Shown in pieces: positions 7,911-14,133 of a stretch of 20,312 nucleotides of DNA (positions within the stretch are counted from its first letter, which is position 1; each line of letters begins with the position of its first letter). Source of the stretch: JAWPMV01 sp038527215 (GTDB lineage: Bacteria > Bacteroidota > Bacteroidia > J057); contig JBCBGC010000148.1 of the NCBI GenBank assembly GCA_038527215.1, positions 1-20,312 of the forward strand, given 5' to 3'. Both the position numbers and the translations under genes were made by a program. Below the pieces are notes generated by a model. That model was given only the letters and a program-made list of their open reading frames with translations, made no database searches and was not told where the DNA came from.

Positions 7911-8162
7911 ATGGTGATTTCAGACGAATTACATAACCGGATTGAAGCGGCTTTGGATACCGTGCGTGGTTATTTGAAGTCCGACGGAGGAGATGTGAAA
8001 ATCCACAAAATCCAGGAGGATGGCACCTTGCAATTAGAGTTGCTGGGGAACTGTGAAGCCTGTAGTATGAGTTCGATGACCATGACTGCTGGCATCGAAA
8101 AGGTGGTTTTTCGAGTAGCCCCGGAGATCAAAAAAGTAGAAGCCATCAACCAACTGGCTTAG
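7911..8162 (+). CDS. NifU C-terminal-domain protein (Nfu-like Fe-S scaffold/carrier)
   Basis: An 83-residue protein consisting only of the NifU C-terminal (Nfu) domain. The hallmarks are SDGGDVKI (24-31) and GNCEACSMSSMT (46-57), in which Cys48 and Cys51 form the CxxC that binds a bridging 4Fe-4S cluster between two subunits, then GIEKVV (61-66). Small stand-alone Nfu proteins of this size are common. It follows mrp by 60 nt on the same strand and is followed by a strong terminator, so the two probably form a small Fe-S maturation operon. No IscU, SufBCD or cysteine desulfurase gene is in the window, so the cluster source is elsewhere. Confidence 0.93.
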   Translation: MVISDELHNRIEAALDTVRGYLKSDGGDVKIHKIQEDGTLQLELLGNCEACSMSSMTMTAGIEKVVFRVAPEIKKVEAINQLA

Positions 8163-8184
8163 CACACGTGAAACAAGAAAATCT

Positions 8185-8223
8185 ATCCCGGAAGAAGTCT
8201 TTTCTTCTGGGATTCTTTTATTC
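8185..8223 (+). terminator. Intrinsic terminator of mrp-nfu
   Basis: The arms ATCCCGGAAGAA (8185-8196) and TTCTTCTGGGAT (8202-8213) pair over 12 bp with one G-U wobble and a GTCTT loop. The stem is followed by a T-rich tail (8214-8223). It lies 22 nt after the nfu stop codon, so it should separate the Fe-S pair from the kynurenine operon. Confidence 0.85.
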
Positions 8224-8240
8224 CTGCCTTTCTGATTTGC

Positions 8241-8273
8241 TTGATTAAGCTGCCTGGGCTATTATTACTTTTT
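8241..8273 (+). promoter_or_regulatory. Possible promoter of the kynurenine operon
   Basis: TTG at 8241-8243 is followed after 22 nt by TACTTTTT (8266-8273), one base from the Bacteroidota -7 consensus TAnnTTTG. It lies between the terminator and the first gene of the operon (ATG at 8299), where a promoter is expected. The spacing is slightly long. Assigned by eye only. Confidence 0.35.
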
Positions 8274-8298
8274 ACTAGACTAAATCCATCAGGGAAGT

Positions 8299-8763
8299 AT
8301 GAAGAATTCTATCTTGATTTTACTCCTCCTTCTCATCGTCAGTTGTCATTCCCGAGAAAGGGCGGAAATTGAACTAATGAAACAAGAGGCCGCTGCTATG
8401 CTGGCGGAATCTCAGGCCAAATTAAAGGCTATCCAAGCGGCTGAGGCCCAGGCTTCCTCCGGGTTGGTTCATTTGGTCATGCTAAACATCAAGGATGATC
8501 TGAAGACTGAGCAAAAAAAGGCCCTGATGACAGAACTGGAGAAATTGGGGAGCCTGGAAGGGGTCATGAATTACCAAATCGGTCAGTTTGAAGAACTAGG
8601 GGACGCCCGAGCGCTTTCGGATTATGAACTTATTCTCAGCATGGCTTTCCAAAGTGAAGAAGTCTATCGCAATTACCAGCAAGATGAAACCCACCTCGCC
8701 GTAAGAGAAGCCCTCAAAGCTTATCTGGCCGGTCCGCCAGCCACCTACGATTACCTCCCCTAA
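8299..8763 (+). CDS. Lipoprotein with Dabb (stress-responsive A/B barrel) domain
   Basis: A 154-residue protein. Residues 1-16 form a lipoprotein signal (hydrophobic run ending in VSC, Cys16). A charged, Ala/Glu-rich helical linker spans about 20-52. The rest resembles the Dabb domain, a dimeric ferredoxin-like alpha/beta barrel: HLVMLNIKDD near 58-67, a G..NYQIGQ strand, a SDYEL strand near 106-110, an F.S.E..Y..Y..D..H helix motif around 117-132, and YDYL at the end. Known Dabb proteins include plant stress proteins and a few small-molecule cyclases, so a ligand-binding or catalytic role is possible. It is 5 nt upstream of kynureninase and looks like the first gene of that operon; an envelope lipoprotein there is unusual. 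Its function is unknown. Confidence 0.8.
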   Translation: MKNSILILLLLLIVSCHSRERAEIELMKQEAAAMLAESQAKLKAIQAAEAQASSGLVHLVMLNIKDDLKTEQKKALMTELEKLGSLEGVMNYQIGQFEELGDARALSDYELILSMAFQSEEVYRNYQQDETHLAVREALKAYLAGPPATYDYLP

Positions 8764-8768
8764 CCAGT

Positions 8769-10046
8769 ATGATGCTGAATTTCGAAGCCAGTTTAGCCTA
8801 CGCGCAAAAAATGGATGCGCAGGATCCCCTCGCCGCTTTCCGGACGAAGTTTCATCTTCCGATCCAGGAAAATGGAGCGCCCTATCTGTATTTTACCGGA
8901 AACTCCCTGGGGCTCCAGCCAAAAAAGACCGCCGCAGCCTTAGGGCAAGAACTCCAGGATTGGCAAAATCTGGGCGTAGAAGGGCACTTTCATGCGAAAA
9001 ATCCCTGGATGCCCTACCATGAATTTCTCACCGAGAGCATGGCCAAGGTAGTAGGAGCCAAGCCCTTAGAAGTGGTGGTCATGAATACCCTATCGGTGAA
9101 CCTCCATCTGATGATGGTTTCTTTTTATCGACCTACCCAGGACCGATTCAAAATCATCATTGAATCCGATGCCTTCCCTTCTGACCGCTATGCCGTAGCC
9201 TCTCAAATCCGCTTTCATGGCTTTGATCCCACGGAGGCGCTGGTAGAATTGCGCCCTCGGGAGGGAGAAGTCCTGATCCGGGAAGCTGACATTCAAGCCT
9301 TGATAGAGCAGCATCAGGAAAGCCTGGCCCTGGTCATGTTGGGCAATCCCAATTATTACACCGGGCAGTTTTTTGATATGAAAAAAATCTCCGCATGGGC
9401 CCACGATGCAGGGGCACTGGTGGGATTTGACTGTGCCCACGGTGCGGGTAACCGACCCCTGAATCTTCATGATAGTGGGGCTGACTTCGCGGTGTGGTGT
9501 ACCTATAAATACCTGAACGCCGGACCCGGCAGCCTGGGAGGCTGTTTTGTCCACGAAAGACACGCTCATGATGCTAGCCTCCCGCGCTTTGAAGGCTGGT
9601 GGGGGCATAACAAAAGCACCCGCTTTGGGATGCGGGATGATTTCGAACCCATTCCTGGTGTAGAAGCCTGGCAATTGAGCAACCCGCCTATTCTCTCCAT
9701 GGCCGCCATCAAAGCTTCGCTGGAAGTGTTCGAGGAGGCAGGCATGGATCGCTTACGGGCTAAGTCCCTGCAACTGACTGGCTTCATGGAATACCTGCTG
9801 GCCGAGATGAAACTCGATGCGGTGCAGGTCATTACCCCCACCAAGCCAGCGGAGCGGGGCTGTCAGTTGTCGATTCAGGTAAAAAACGCCGATAAAAGCC
9901 TCTTTGAGGCGATCAGTCGAGCAGGCGTGATCGCCGACTGGCGGGAGCCCGATGTCATTCGCGTGGCCCCCGTACCCCTTTATAATTCATTTGAGGATGT
10001 GTATCGCTTTGTAGAAGTGCTGGAACGCTGTATAAAAAACCTATGA
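8769..10046 (+). CDS. kynU: Kynureninase (PLP-dependent)
   Basis: A 425-residue fold-type I PLP enzyme that cleaves kynurenine to anthranilate and alanine, or 3-hydroxykynurenine to 3-hydroxyanthranilate and alanine. Family motifs: FTGNSLGLQP (42-51), the substrate-binding region with HFHAKNPW (73-80), SDAFPSDRYA (133-142), GNPNYYTGQ (192-200), DCAHGAGN (221-228) where Asp221 should contact the PLP pyridine nitrogen, CTYKYLNAGPG (244-254) with Lys247 as the Schiff-base lysine, GWWGH (276-280) and the C-terminal RVAPVPLYN (398-406). Length and motifs are complete. Either of two adjacent ATGs (8769, 8772) could be the start. Its stop overlaps the next gene's start (ATGA at 10043-10046), suggesting translational coupling. 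Sequence alone does not decide between kynurenine and 3-hydroxykynurenine as the main substrate. Confidence 0.97.
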   Translation: MMLNFEASLAYAQKMDAQDPLAAFRTKFHLPIQENGAPYLYFTGNSLGLQPKKTAAALGQELQDWQNLGVEGHFHAKNPWMPYHEFLTESMAKVVGAKPLEVVVMNTLSVNLHLMMVSFYRPTQDRFKIIIESDAFPSDRYAVASQIRFHGFDPTEALVELRPREGEVLIREADIQALIEQHQESLALVMLGNPNYYTGQFFDMKKISAWAHDAGALVGFDCAHGAGNRPLNLHDSGADFAVWCTYKYLNAGPGSLGGCFVHERHAHDASLPRFEGWWGHNKSTRFGMRDDFEPIPGVEAWQLSNPPILSMAAIKASLEVFEEAGMDRLRAKSLQLTGFMEYLLAEMKLDAVQVITPTKPAERGCQLSIQVKNADKSLFEAISRAGVIADWREPDVIRVAPVPLYNSFEDVYRFVEVLERCIKNL

Positions 10047-10795
10047 CCCTTAGATTTGATTTTCGGGAAAAAAGCTACGCTATAGATCTTGATTCAGGCG
10101 TGGATATTTCTGTCCCTATGGGCAGTGTGCGCTGCTTTTATGCCCCGGAAGTCGCCTATACCCCTTACCAAAGCGGTGATTTCATCGGTAAAGTTACCGA
10201 AGGCGCGCCGGTCAATTTCTTCAACGTTGCCTTCAACCCTCACGGGAATGGAACCCATACCGAAAATATGGGCCATATTTCAGCGGCACATGAAGGCTTT
10301 AATGATCACCTGCGGAGCTTTCATTTTGTCAGCTATCTGGTTTCCTGTGAGCTGGAGAAAATCGGAGCGGATGAGGTCATTACCCTGGAAAGCCTGCAAC
10401 GGCGCTTGCCAGATCAGCTCCCCCCGGCCCTGTTGATCCGAACCCTGCCTAATAGACTAGAGAAGCAACAAACCGATTATTCAGGGACCAATCCCCCTTA
10501 TCTGTCTGCGGAGGCCGCGACCTGGTTGGCCGCAGAGGGGGTGGAGCATTTGCTGCTGGATTTGCCATCGGTAGACCGGGAGGTGGACGGCGGTAAACTA
10601 GCGGCTCACAAAGCCTTCTGGGGATATCCTGCTACGGACCGCTTGCATTGTACCATCACGGAATTGATTTTTGTGCCAAATGAAGTACAGGATGGCTGGT
10701 ATTTTCTCAACCTTCAAACTGTCCCCTTTCAACTGGATGCCTCCCCGAGTCGTCCGGTCATTTTTCCTATGCACCTTTTAGCCCCCCACCAATAA
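10043..10795 (+). CDS. Cyclase-family metal hydrolase, probable kynurenine formamidase
   Basis: A 250-residue protein of the cyclase family (Pfam 'putative cyclase'), which includes the KynB arylformamidase that hydrolyses N-formylkynurenine to kynurenine. The metal-site motif is visible as HGNGTHTENMGH (67-78), with His67, His72, Glu74 and His78. Classical KynB has HxGTHxDxxxH; here one residue is inserted after the first His and Glu replaces Asp, so it is a distant relative rather than a typical KynB. LHCTITELIF near 206-215 is a conserved C-terminal strand. There is no signal peptide, so it should be cytoplasmic. The role as formamidase rests on its overlap with kynureninase and on the dioxygenase gene nearby. 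An unrelated amide or lactone hydrolase remains possible. Confidence 0.88.
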   Translation: MTLRFDFREKSYAIDLDSGVDISVPMGSVRCFYAPEVAYTPYQSGDFIGKVTEGAPVNFFNVAFNPHGNGTHTENMGHISAAHEGFNDHLRSFHFVSYLVSCELEKIGADEVITLESLQRRLPDQLPPALLIRTLPNRLEKQQTDYSGTNPPYLSAEAATWLAAEGVEHLLLDLPSVDREVDGGKLAAHKAFWGYPATDRLHCTITELIFVPNEVQDGWYFLNLQTVPFQLDASPSRPVIFPMHLLAPHQ

Positions 10796-10802
10796 GATCA
10801 CT

Positions 10803-11219
10803 ATGAGCGAAGCAGGACAAGTATTCAATGATCGCGCCAAGCCTCTGGGCAATTATCCCCACGTGAAACGAGTAGGAGATTTCCTTTACGTCTCCGGTAC
10901 CAGTAGCCGAAAACCCGACAATACCCACGAAGGCGCAGAAATCCAGCCGGATGGAACGGTCATCATGGATATTCGCGTGCAAACCGCTGCGGTTCTCAGA
11001 AACATAGACGCGGTACTGAAAAAGGTAGGTTCTGGTCTGGAAGATGTCATTGACATTACCACCTTCCTGGTGGACATGAAGGATTTTCCCGGCTATAATG
11101 AAACCTATGCTACCTTTTTCGACCATACGGGCCCTTCCCGTACCACGGTAGCGGTTCACCAATTACCGCATCCCAATATCAATATTGAGGTCAAAGCCGT
11201 AGCTTATAAGCCGCTTTAG
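10803..11219 (+). CDS. RidA-family protein, probable 2-aminomuconate deaminase
   Basis: A 138-residue YjgF/YER057c/UK114 (RidA) domain protein. Visible are FLYVSGTSS (27-35), VQTAAVLRNI (59-68), GPSRTTVAVHQLPHP (110-124) and IEVKAVAY (128-135). Arg113 and Glu129 align with the imine-hydrolysing Arg and Glu of RidA. The SGTSSRKPDN block and the TTVAVHQLPHP..I.I.IKAVAY ending resemble the 2-aminomuconate deaminase (AmnD) branch, which acts late in 3-hydroxyanthranilate or 2-aminophenol breakdown, rather than housekeeping RidA. It is last in the kynurenine operon, 7 nt after the cyclase gene. That suggests kynurenine is degraded through 2-aminomuconate, although the enzymes between kynureninase and this step are not in the window. 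Its stop overlaps that of the converging gene. Confidence 0.88.
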   Translation: MSEAGQVFNDRAKPLGNYPHVKRVGDFLYVSGTSSRKPDNTHEGAEIQPDGTVIMDIRVQTAAVLRNIDAVLKKVGSGLEDVIDITTFLVDMKDFPGYNETYATFFDHTGPSRTTVAVHQLPHPNINIEVKAVAYKPL

Positions 11220-11713
11220 TGGTTGTTCATGGATTTTTCCATGCGGTCCAGGATGTGAAAAACCCCTGGGCAATATTGGGCATTGGTTTTATGCAGCCGA
11301 AGATGTTTGGAAAAAGATTGCTGATCGGTATGCGGGTATTCCCGACAGGCCCGCGGCCGGTATTCATAAATCAGGCACATATTGTCCGGGAGTAAAAAGG
11401 GACAAGGTGTTTCTTTCATCACCATATCCCCATCCTCATCCATGCGCAGGTAGGTTTCCTCAAAAGCAGCGGTTTTCATGCCCAGGTGCTTGGCAATGCG
11501 TTGAATGTCCGTCCGGTTGAGCATAGGCGGAATGCTGCTGCAGCAATTGGCGCAGGCCAGGCAATCCACCGATTGGAAAACTTCCTCGTGGACCGTATCC
11601 GCCAATTCGTCCAGCTCCTTCCCCCGCAGTTTCCGGAGTTTCTGGATGAACTTGGTCTTTTTATGCCGGGGATTATCTTTTTGTTCCTGCCACCGCTGGA
11701 TCAGATCTGCCAT
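11216..11713 (-). CDS. YkgJ-type cysteine-cluster protein
   Basis: A 165-residue soluble protein of the YkgJ (CxxCxxCC zinc/iron-chelating) family. The cysteines are Cys51, Cys54, Cys57 and Cys58 (CLACANCC), Cys104 in TPCPFL, Cys113 in MCLIYEYRPRACREYP, Cys123 and Cys148: eight in the spacing typical of the family, which probably binds a metal ion or Fe-S cluster. The N-terminal 45 residues are basic and helical. The biochemical role of the family is poorly defined. The gene converges on the kynurenine operon: its TAA (minus, 11216-11218) and the TAG of the RidA gene (11217-11219) share bases. Upstream it is divergent from pdeM. Confidence 0.9.
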   Translation of the reverse strand: MADLIQRWQEQKDNPRHKKTKFIQKLRKLRGKELDELADTVHEEVFQSVDCLACANCCSSIPPMLNRTDIQRIAKHLGMKTAAFEETYLRMDEDGDMVMKETPCPFLLPDNMCLIYEYRPRACREYPHTDQQSFSKHLRLHKTNAQYCPGVFHILDRMEKSMNNH

Positions 11714-11766
11714 GTATGATTACTACTTTCTGTGGGCAAAGAAAAAGATTTTTCTCAAATTTGGCC

Positions 11767-12426
11767 ATGCAAATTCCTAAAGGTGTTGAACAGGCGGTGA
11801 TTCAGGGAGAAGAATTTTGGTTGCTACCTGAAAAAGCCCTCTACTGGCCCGGGCCGCAGCGCCTTTTAGTGGCAGACCTTCATTTTGGGAAAGGGACCCA
11901 TTTTCGAAAGCATGGCATTCCGGTTTCTTCGGAAATTCAATGGCAGGATCTGCAAAAGCTGGAGGCCCTTACCACCCGTTTCCCGGTACGCCAGCTGATC
12001 TTTTTGGGAGATTTATTTCACTCTACCCATAACAAAGCCTGGGAAGAAGTCAGAGATTTTTTACTGGCCCAGTCTTTCGAAACACACCTGGTGGTAGGGA
12101 ATCATGATATCCTGGCTACCGAAATTTACGAGGAATGTGAGTTGGTGTGTCATCGGGAAGGCTGGCTGCTGGATGGGTTTCAACTGGAGCATGAGCCCAT
12201 GGAAGAAATTTCCGGGGAAGCCTACGTATTTGCAGGGCATCTGCATCCCGGGGTGAAACTCGCCGGGGAAGGCTTACAGCGTCTGCGCTTGCCTTGTTTT
12301 TGGATGGGAGAAAAACAGGGGATTTTGCCCGCTTTTGGTGGATTCACCGGTTTGGCGATCATTCGACCTCAGGTCGAAGATCAGGTGTTTGTCATAGTAG
12401 AAAATCAGGTGGTCCGGATGAAATAG
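11767..12426 (+). CDS. pdeM: PdeM-type metallophosphoesterase (DNA-damage response endonuclease)
   Basis: A 219-residue calcineurin-like phosphoesterase. The metal-binding motifs are ADLHFGK (36-42, Asp37 and His39), LGDLFHS (80-86, Asp82), GNHD (111-114, Asn112 and His113) and FAGHLHPG (155-162, His158 and His160). LYWPGPQRLLVADLHFGKG and the FWMGEKQGILPAFGGFTG ending identify the ligase-associated PdeM subfamily. Start 11767 is preferred because family members begin shortly before the (I/L)xGExFxLLPEKALYWP region; an in-frame ATG at 11716 lies 2 nt from the divergent gene and would add 17 basic residues. CAAATTTG at 11754-11761 is one base from a -7 element and would give an almost leaderless message. 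The usual companions (ATP-dependent DNA ligase, DEXH helicase, exonuclease) are not adjacent. Confidence 0.92.
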   Translation: MQIPKGVEQAVIQGEEFWLLPEKALYWPGPQRLLVADLHFGKGTHFRKHGIPVSSEIQWQDLQKLEALTTRFPVRQLIFLGDLFHSTHNKAWEEVRDFLLAQSFETHLVVGNHDILATEIYEECELVCHREGWLLDGFQLEHEPMEEISGEAYVFAGHLHPGVKLAGEGLQRLRLPCFWMGEKQGILPAFGGFTGLAIIRPQVEDQVFVIVENQVVRMK

Positions 12427-12427
12427 G

Positions 12428-12997
12428 CTAATTGGGATTGGCTTTGGCCTTTTGTCCGCCTTCCAAAAAGAACCCAAAAATCCCTCCTAAGATACCGCCG
12501 ATGATGTGGGCAAATTGAGAGACCTGGTCTGCGCCAAAGGAGTTGAGCACTTCTTTGCCGAGGAAAAGAATGACCACCAGGATAAAGGTCAGGGGAATGC
12601 CGCCGCCATTGTTGGTAAAAGAGCTGAGCAGAATCAGCATAAAGGCTACGCCGCTGGCCCCTAATAAGGCATGATTAAAAAAGGCAATCTGTAGCAAACC
12701 GGTTACAAAGGCGGTTACGAGGATCATGAAAAACAGGTCTTTGGAACCGTATTTTTCTTCCAAAATGGGCCCGATGAGCAGAATCAAGGTAAAGTTTCCG
12801 ACCAAGTGGGCCCAGTCGCCGTGCCCCAGGGCATGTGAGAAGAGGCGGAAGTACCAGACGGGATTAGCGAAGTCGAAAACCGGATACACCGTGAACAACT
12901 CCATGATGTCCAAAGGGGTGTATTCCTGAATGATTAATAGCGCCGTACAGATCAGGGCGTAGGTAAGAATTACCGGTGCGTTATAAACTACTCGCAT
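12428..12997 (-). CDS. Rhomboid-family intramembrane serine protease
   Basis: A 189-residue membrane protein with about six hydrophobic segments (roughly 8-24, 63-80, 88-106, 112-127, 135-150, 162-179). Rhomboid features: WYFRLFSHALGHGDWAHL (48-65) as the loop-1 region, HLVGN (64-68), GASGVAFM (113-120) with nucleophile Ser115, and HIIGGILGG (164-172) with the catalytic-dyad His164. It should cleave transmembrane segments of other proteins in the inner membrane; substrates cannot be predicted. The C-terminus is short and basic. The gene converges on pdeM (1-nt gap) and has a well-matched promoter upstream. The minimal six-helix form is normal for bacteria. Confidence 0.95.
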   Translation of the reverse strand: MRVVYNAPVILTYALICTALLIIQEYTPLDIMELFTVYPVFDFANPVWYFRLFSHALGHGDWAHLVGNFTLILLIGPILEEKYGSKDLFFMILVTAFVTGLLQIAFFNHALLGASGVAFMLILLSSFTNNGGGIPLTFILVVILFLGKEVLNSFGADQVSQFAHIIGGILGGIFGFFLEGGQKAKANPN

Positions 12998-13016
12998 ATT
13001 CCGTTGAATGGATGGT

Positions 13017-13048
13017 CAAAGGTAGAAAAAGGCAGGCCTAACTCCCAA
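13017..13048 (-). promoter_or_regulatory. Promoter of the rhomboid gene
   Basis: Read on the minus strand, TTG (13048-13046) is followed after 21 nt by TACCTTTG (13024-13017), an exact match to the Bacteroidota -7 consensus TAnnTTTG with normal spacing. The expected start lies some 10-15 nt before the ATG at 12997, so the leader is very short. Confidence 0.6.
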
Positions 13049-13061
13049 CCCTTGATACGCA

Positions 13062-13087
13062 TTTTCTGGGAAATGTGTTTATTTTTG
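13062..13087 (+). promoter_or_regulatory. Promoter of the DUF423-pnuC-kinase operon
   Basis: TATTTTTG at 13080-13087 matches TAnnTTTG exactly, 17 nt before the DUF423 ATG. The -33 side is weaker: TTTTC at 13062-13066, or TTG at 13052-13054 at a longer spacing. It is back to back with the rhomboid promoter. Confidence 0.5.
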
Positions 13088-13104
13088 CGGCAAATCTAGC
13101 ATGA

Positions 13105-13485
13105 ATGAAAGTTTTGTCCTGGACCTTAATCGTAGCCGCTTTACTGGGCCTTACCGGAGTAATTCTGGGAGCGATGGGGGCTCACGCCTTAGAATCGCGC
13201 TTAGACGCAGACCAATTAGACGCATTTGAAACGGCAGTGCGCTTCCAGATGTACCACGCCTTTATGCTATTTCTGATCGGCCTGGTGCCTGACCCTAAGG
13301 TTACGGCCTGGTTGCAGCGAGCCGCCTGGGCGATCCTGGCAGGTACCCTGCTTTTCTCCGGCTCCATCTATCTCCTGGTCCTAACCTCCCTCAAAATAGG
13401 CATCGTCACGCCCATTGGGGGAAGTATTCTGATTCTGGGTTGGGCTGGCCTGCTGCTGTGGGCGATTGGGCAGCGGAAAAACTAA
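13105..13485 (+). CDS. DUF423 small membrane protein (YgdD-like)
   Basis: A 126-residue protein with four hydrophobic segments (about 5-24, 48-62, 71-90, 100-121). The signature GAMGAHALE (22-30) after the first segment, and the AVRFQMYHAFMLF stretch (44-56), place it in the DUF423 family of inner-membrane proteins. No biochemical role is established. It begins the operon with pnuC (6-nt gap). The first ATG at 13101 is out of frame, so 13105 is the start. Association with a vitamin transporter may be incidental. Confidence 0.93.
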   Translation: MKVLSWTLIVAALLGLTGVILGAMGAHALESRLDADQLDAFETAVRFQMYHAFMLFLIGLVPDPKVTAWLQRAAWAILAGTLLFSGSIYLLVLTSLKIGIVTPIGGSILILGWAGLLLWAIGQRKN

Positions 13486-13491
13486 GGAGCT

Positions 13492-14133
13492 ATGGAAGCA
13501 GTTTGGGAATTCTTATTTGCCCAGTACGAGGGCTATTCGACCTGGGACATTGTGCTCGAAGCTACCGCGGTGGTCTTCGGCATCCTGAGTGTCATGTTTG
13601 CCATGCGGGGCAGTATCCTGGTATTTCCTACGGGCATCGTTTCTACCCTGATTTATATTTATGTCACCATCACCATCAGCCTGTGGGGTGACATGGGGAT
13701 CAATATCTATTACACAGCCATGAGTGTGTATGGCTGGTACCGCTGGACCCGACCACAGGAGGATGCCCCGGAATTACCGATTACCCGCTTAGAAGGCAAC
13801 GAACGCTGGATCAGCCTGGGCATGGTTGCCGTATTTTTTGGCATCCTGGCTTATGTGCTGGTGAATTTTACCGACTCCCCGGTCCCTTATACCGATGCCT
13901 TCACCACAGCCATCTTCTTTGTAGGGATGTTGGAAATGGCGCGTAAGAAACTAGAAAACTGGGTGTATTGGATCATAGGAGATTTGATCTCCATTCCCTT
14001 GTACTATTACAAAGGTCTCACCCTCAGTAGCTTTCAATTTCTCATCTTTCTTGGCTTAGCGATCGCGGGATATCTGGAATGGCGGAAAAAAATCCAGGCC
14101 AGAGAAGCTGGTCAATTAGCCGCATCCGCATGA
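13492..14133 (+). CDS. PnuC-family vitamin transporter (NR or thiamine, PnuT-like)
   Basis: A 213-residue membrane protein of the PnuC/PnuT family, with hydrophobic helices at about 17-37, 41-63, 66-82, 107-124, 135-148, 156-171 and 181-194. Family hallmarks are FPTGIVSTLIYIY (45-57), INIYYTAMSVYGWYRW (70-85) and ENWVYWIIGDLISIPLYYY (155-173). The family moves unphosphorylated vitamins (nicotinamide riboside, thiamine or riboflavin) by facilitated diffusion, and a cytoplasmic kinase traps the substrate. A TPP riboswitch and TonB receptor lie about 600 bp downstream, which favours thiamine; the NadR-like kinase overlapping its 3' end is ambiguous and could favour nicotinamide riboside. It has no riboswitch of its own upstream. 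Specificity is unsettled. Confidence 0.92.
   Translation: MEAVWEFLFAQYEGYSTWDIVLEATAVVFGILSVMFAMRGSILVFPTGIVSTLIYIYVTITISLWGDMGINIYYTAMSVYGWYRWTRPQEDAPELPITRLEGNERWISLGMVAVFFGILAYVLVNFTDSPVPYTDAFTTAIFFVGMLEMARKKLENWVYWIIGDLISIPLYYYKGLTLSSFQFLIFLGLAIAGYLEWRKKIQAREAGQLAASA

Noticed and set aside
9090..9674. 194-codon frame antisense to kynureninase
   Set aside because: It lies wholly within a well-supported gene on the opposite strand and its translation shows no domain features.
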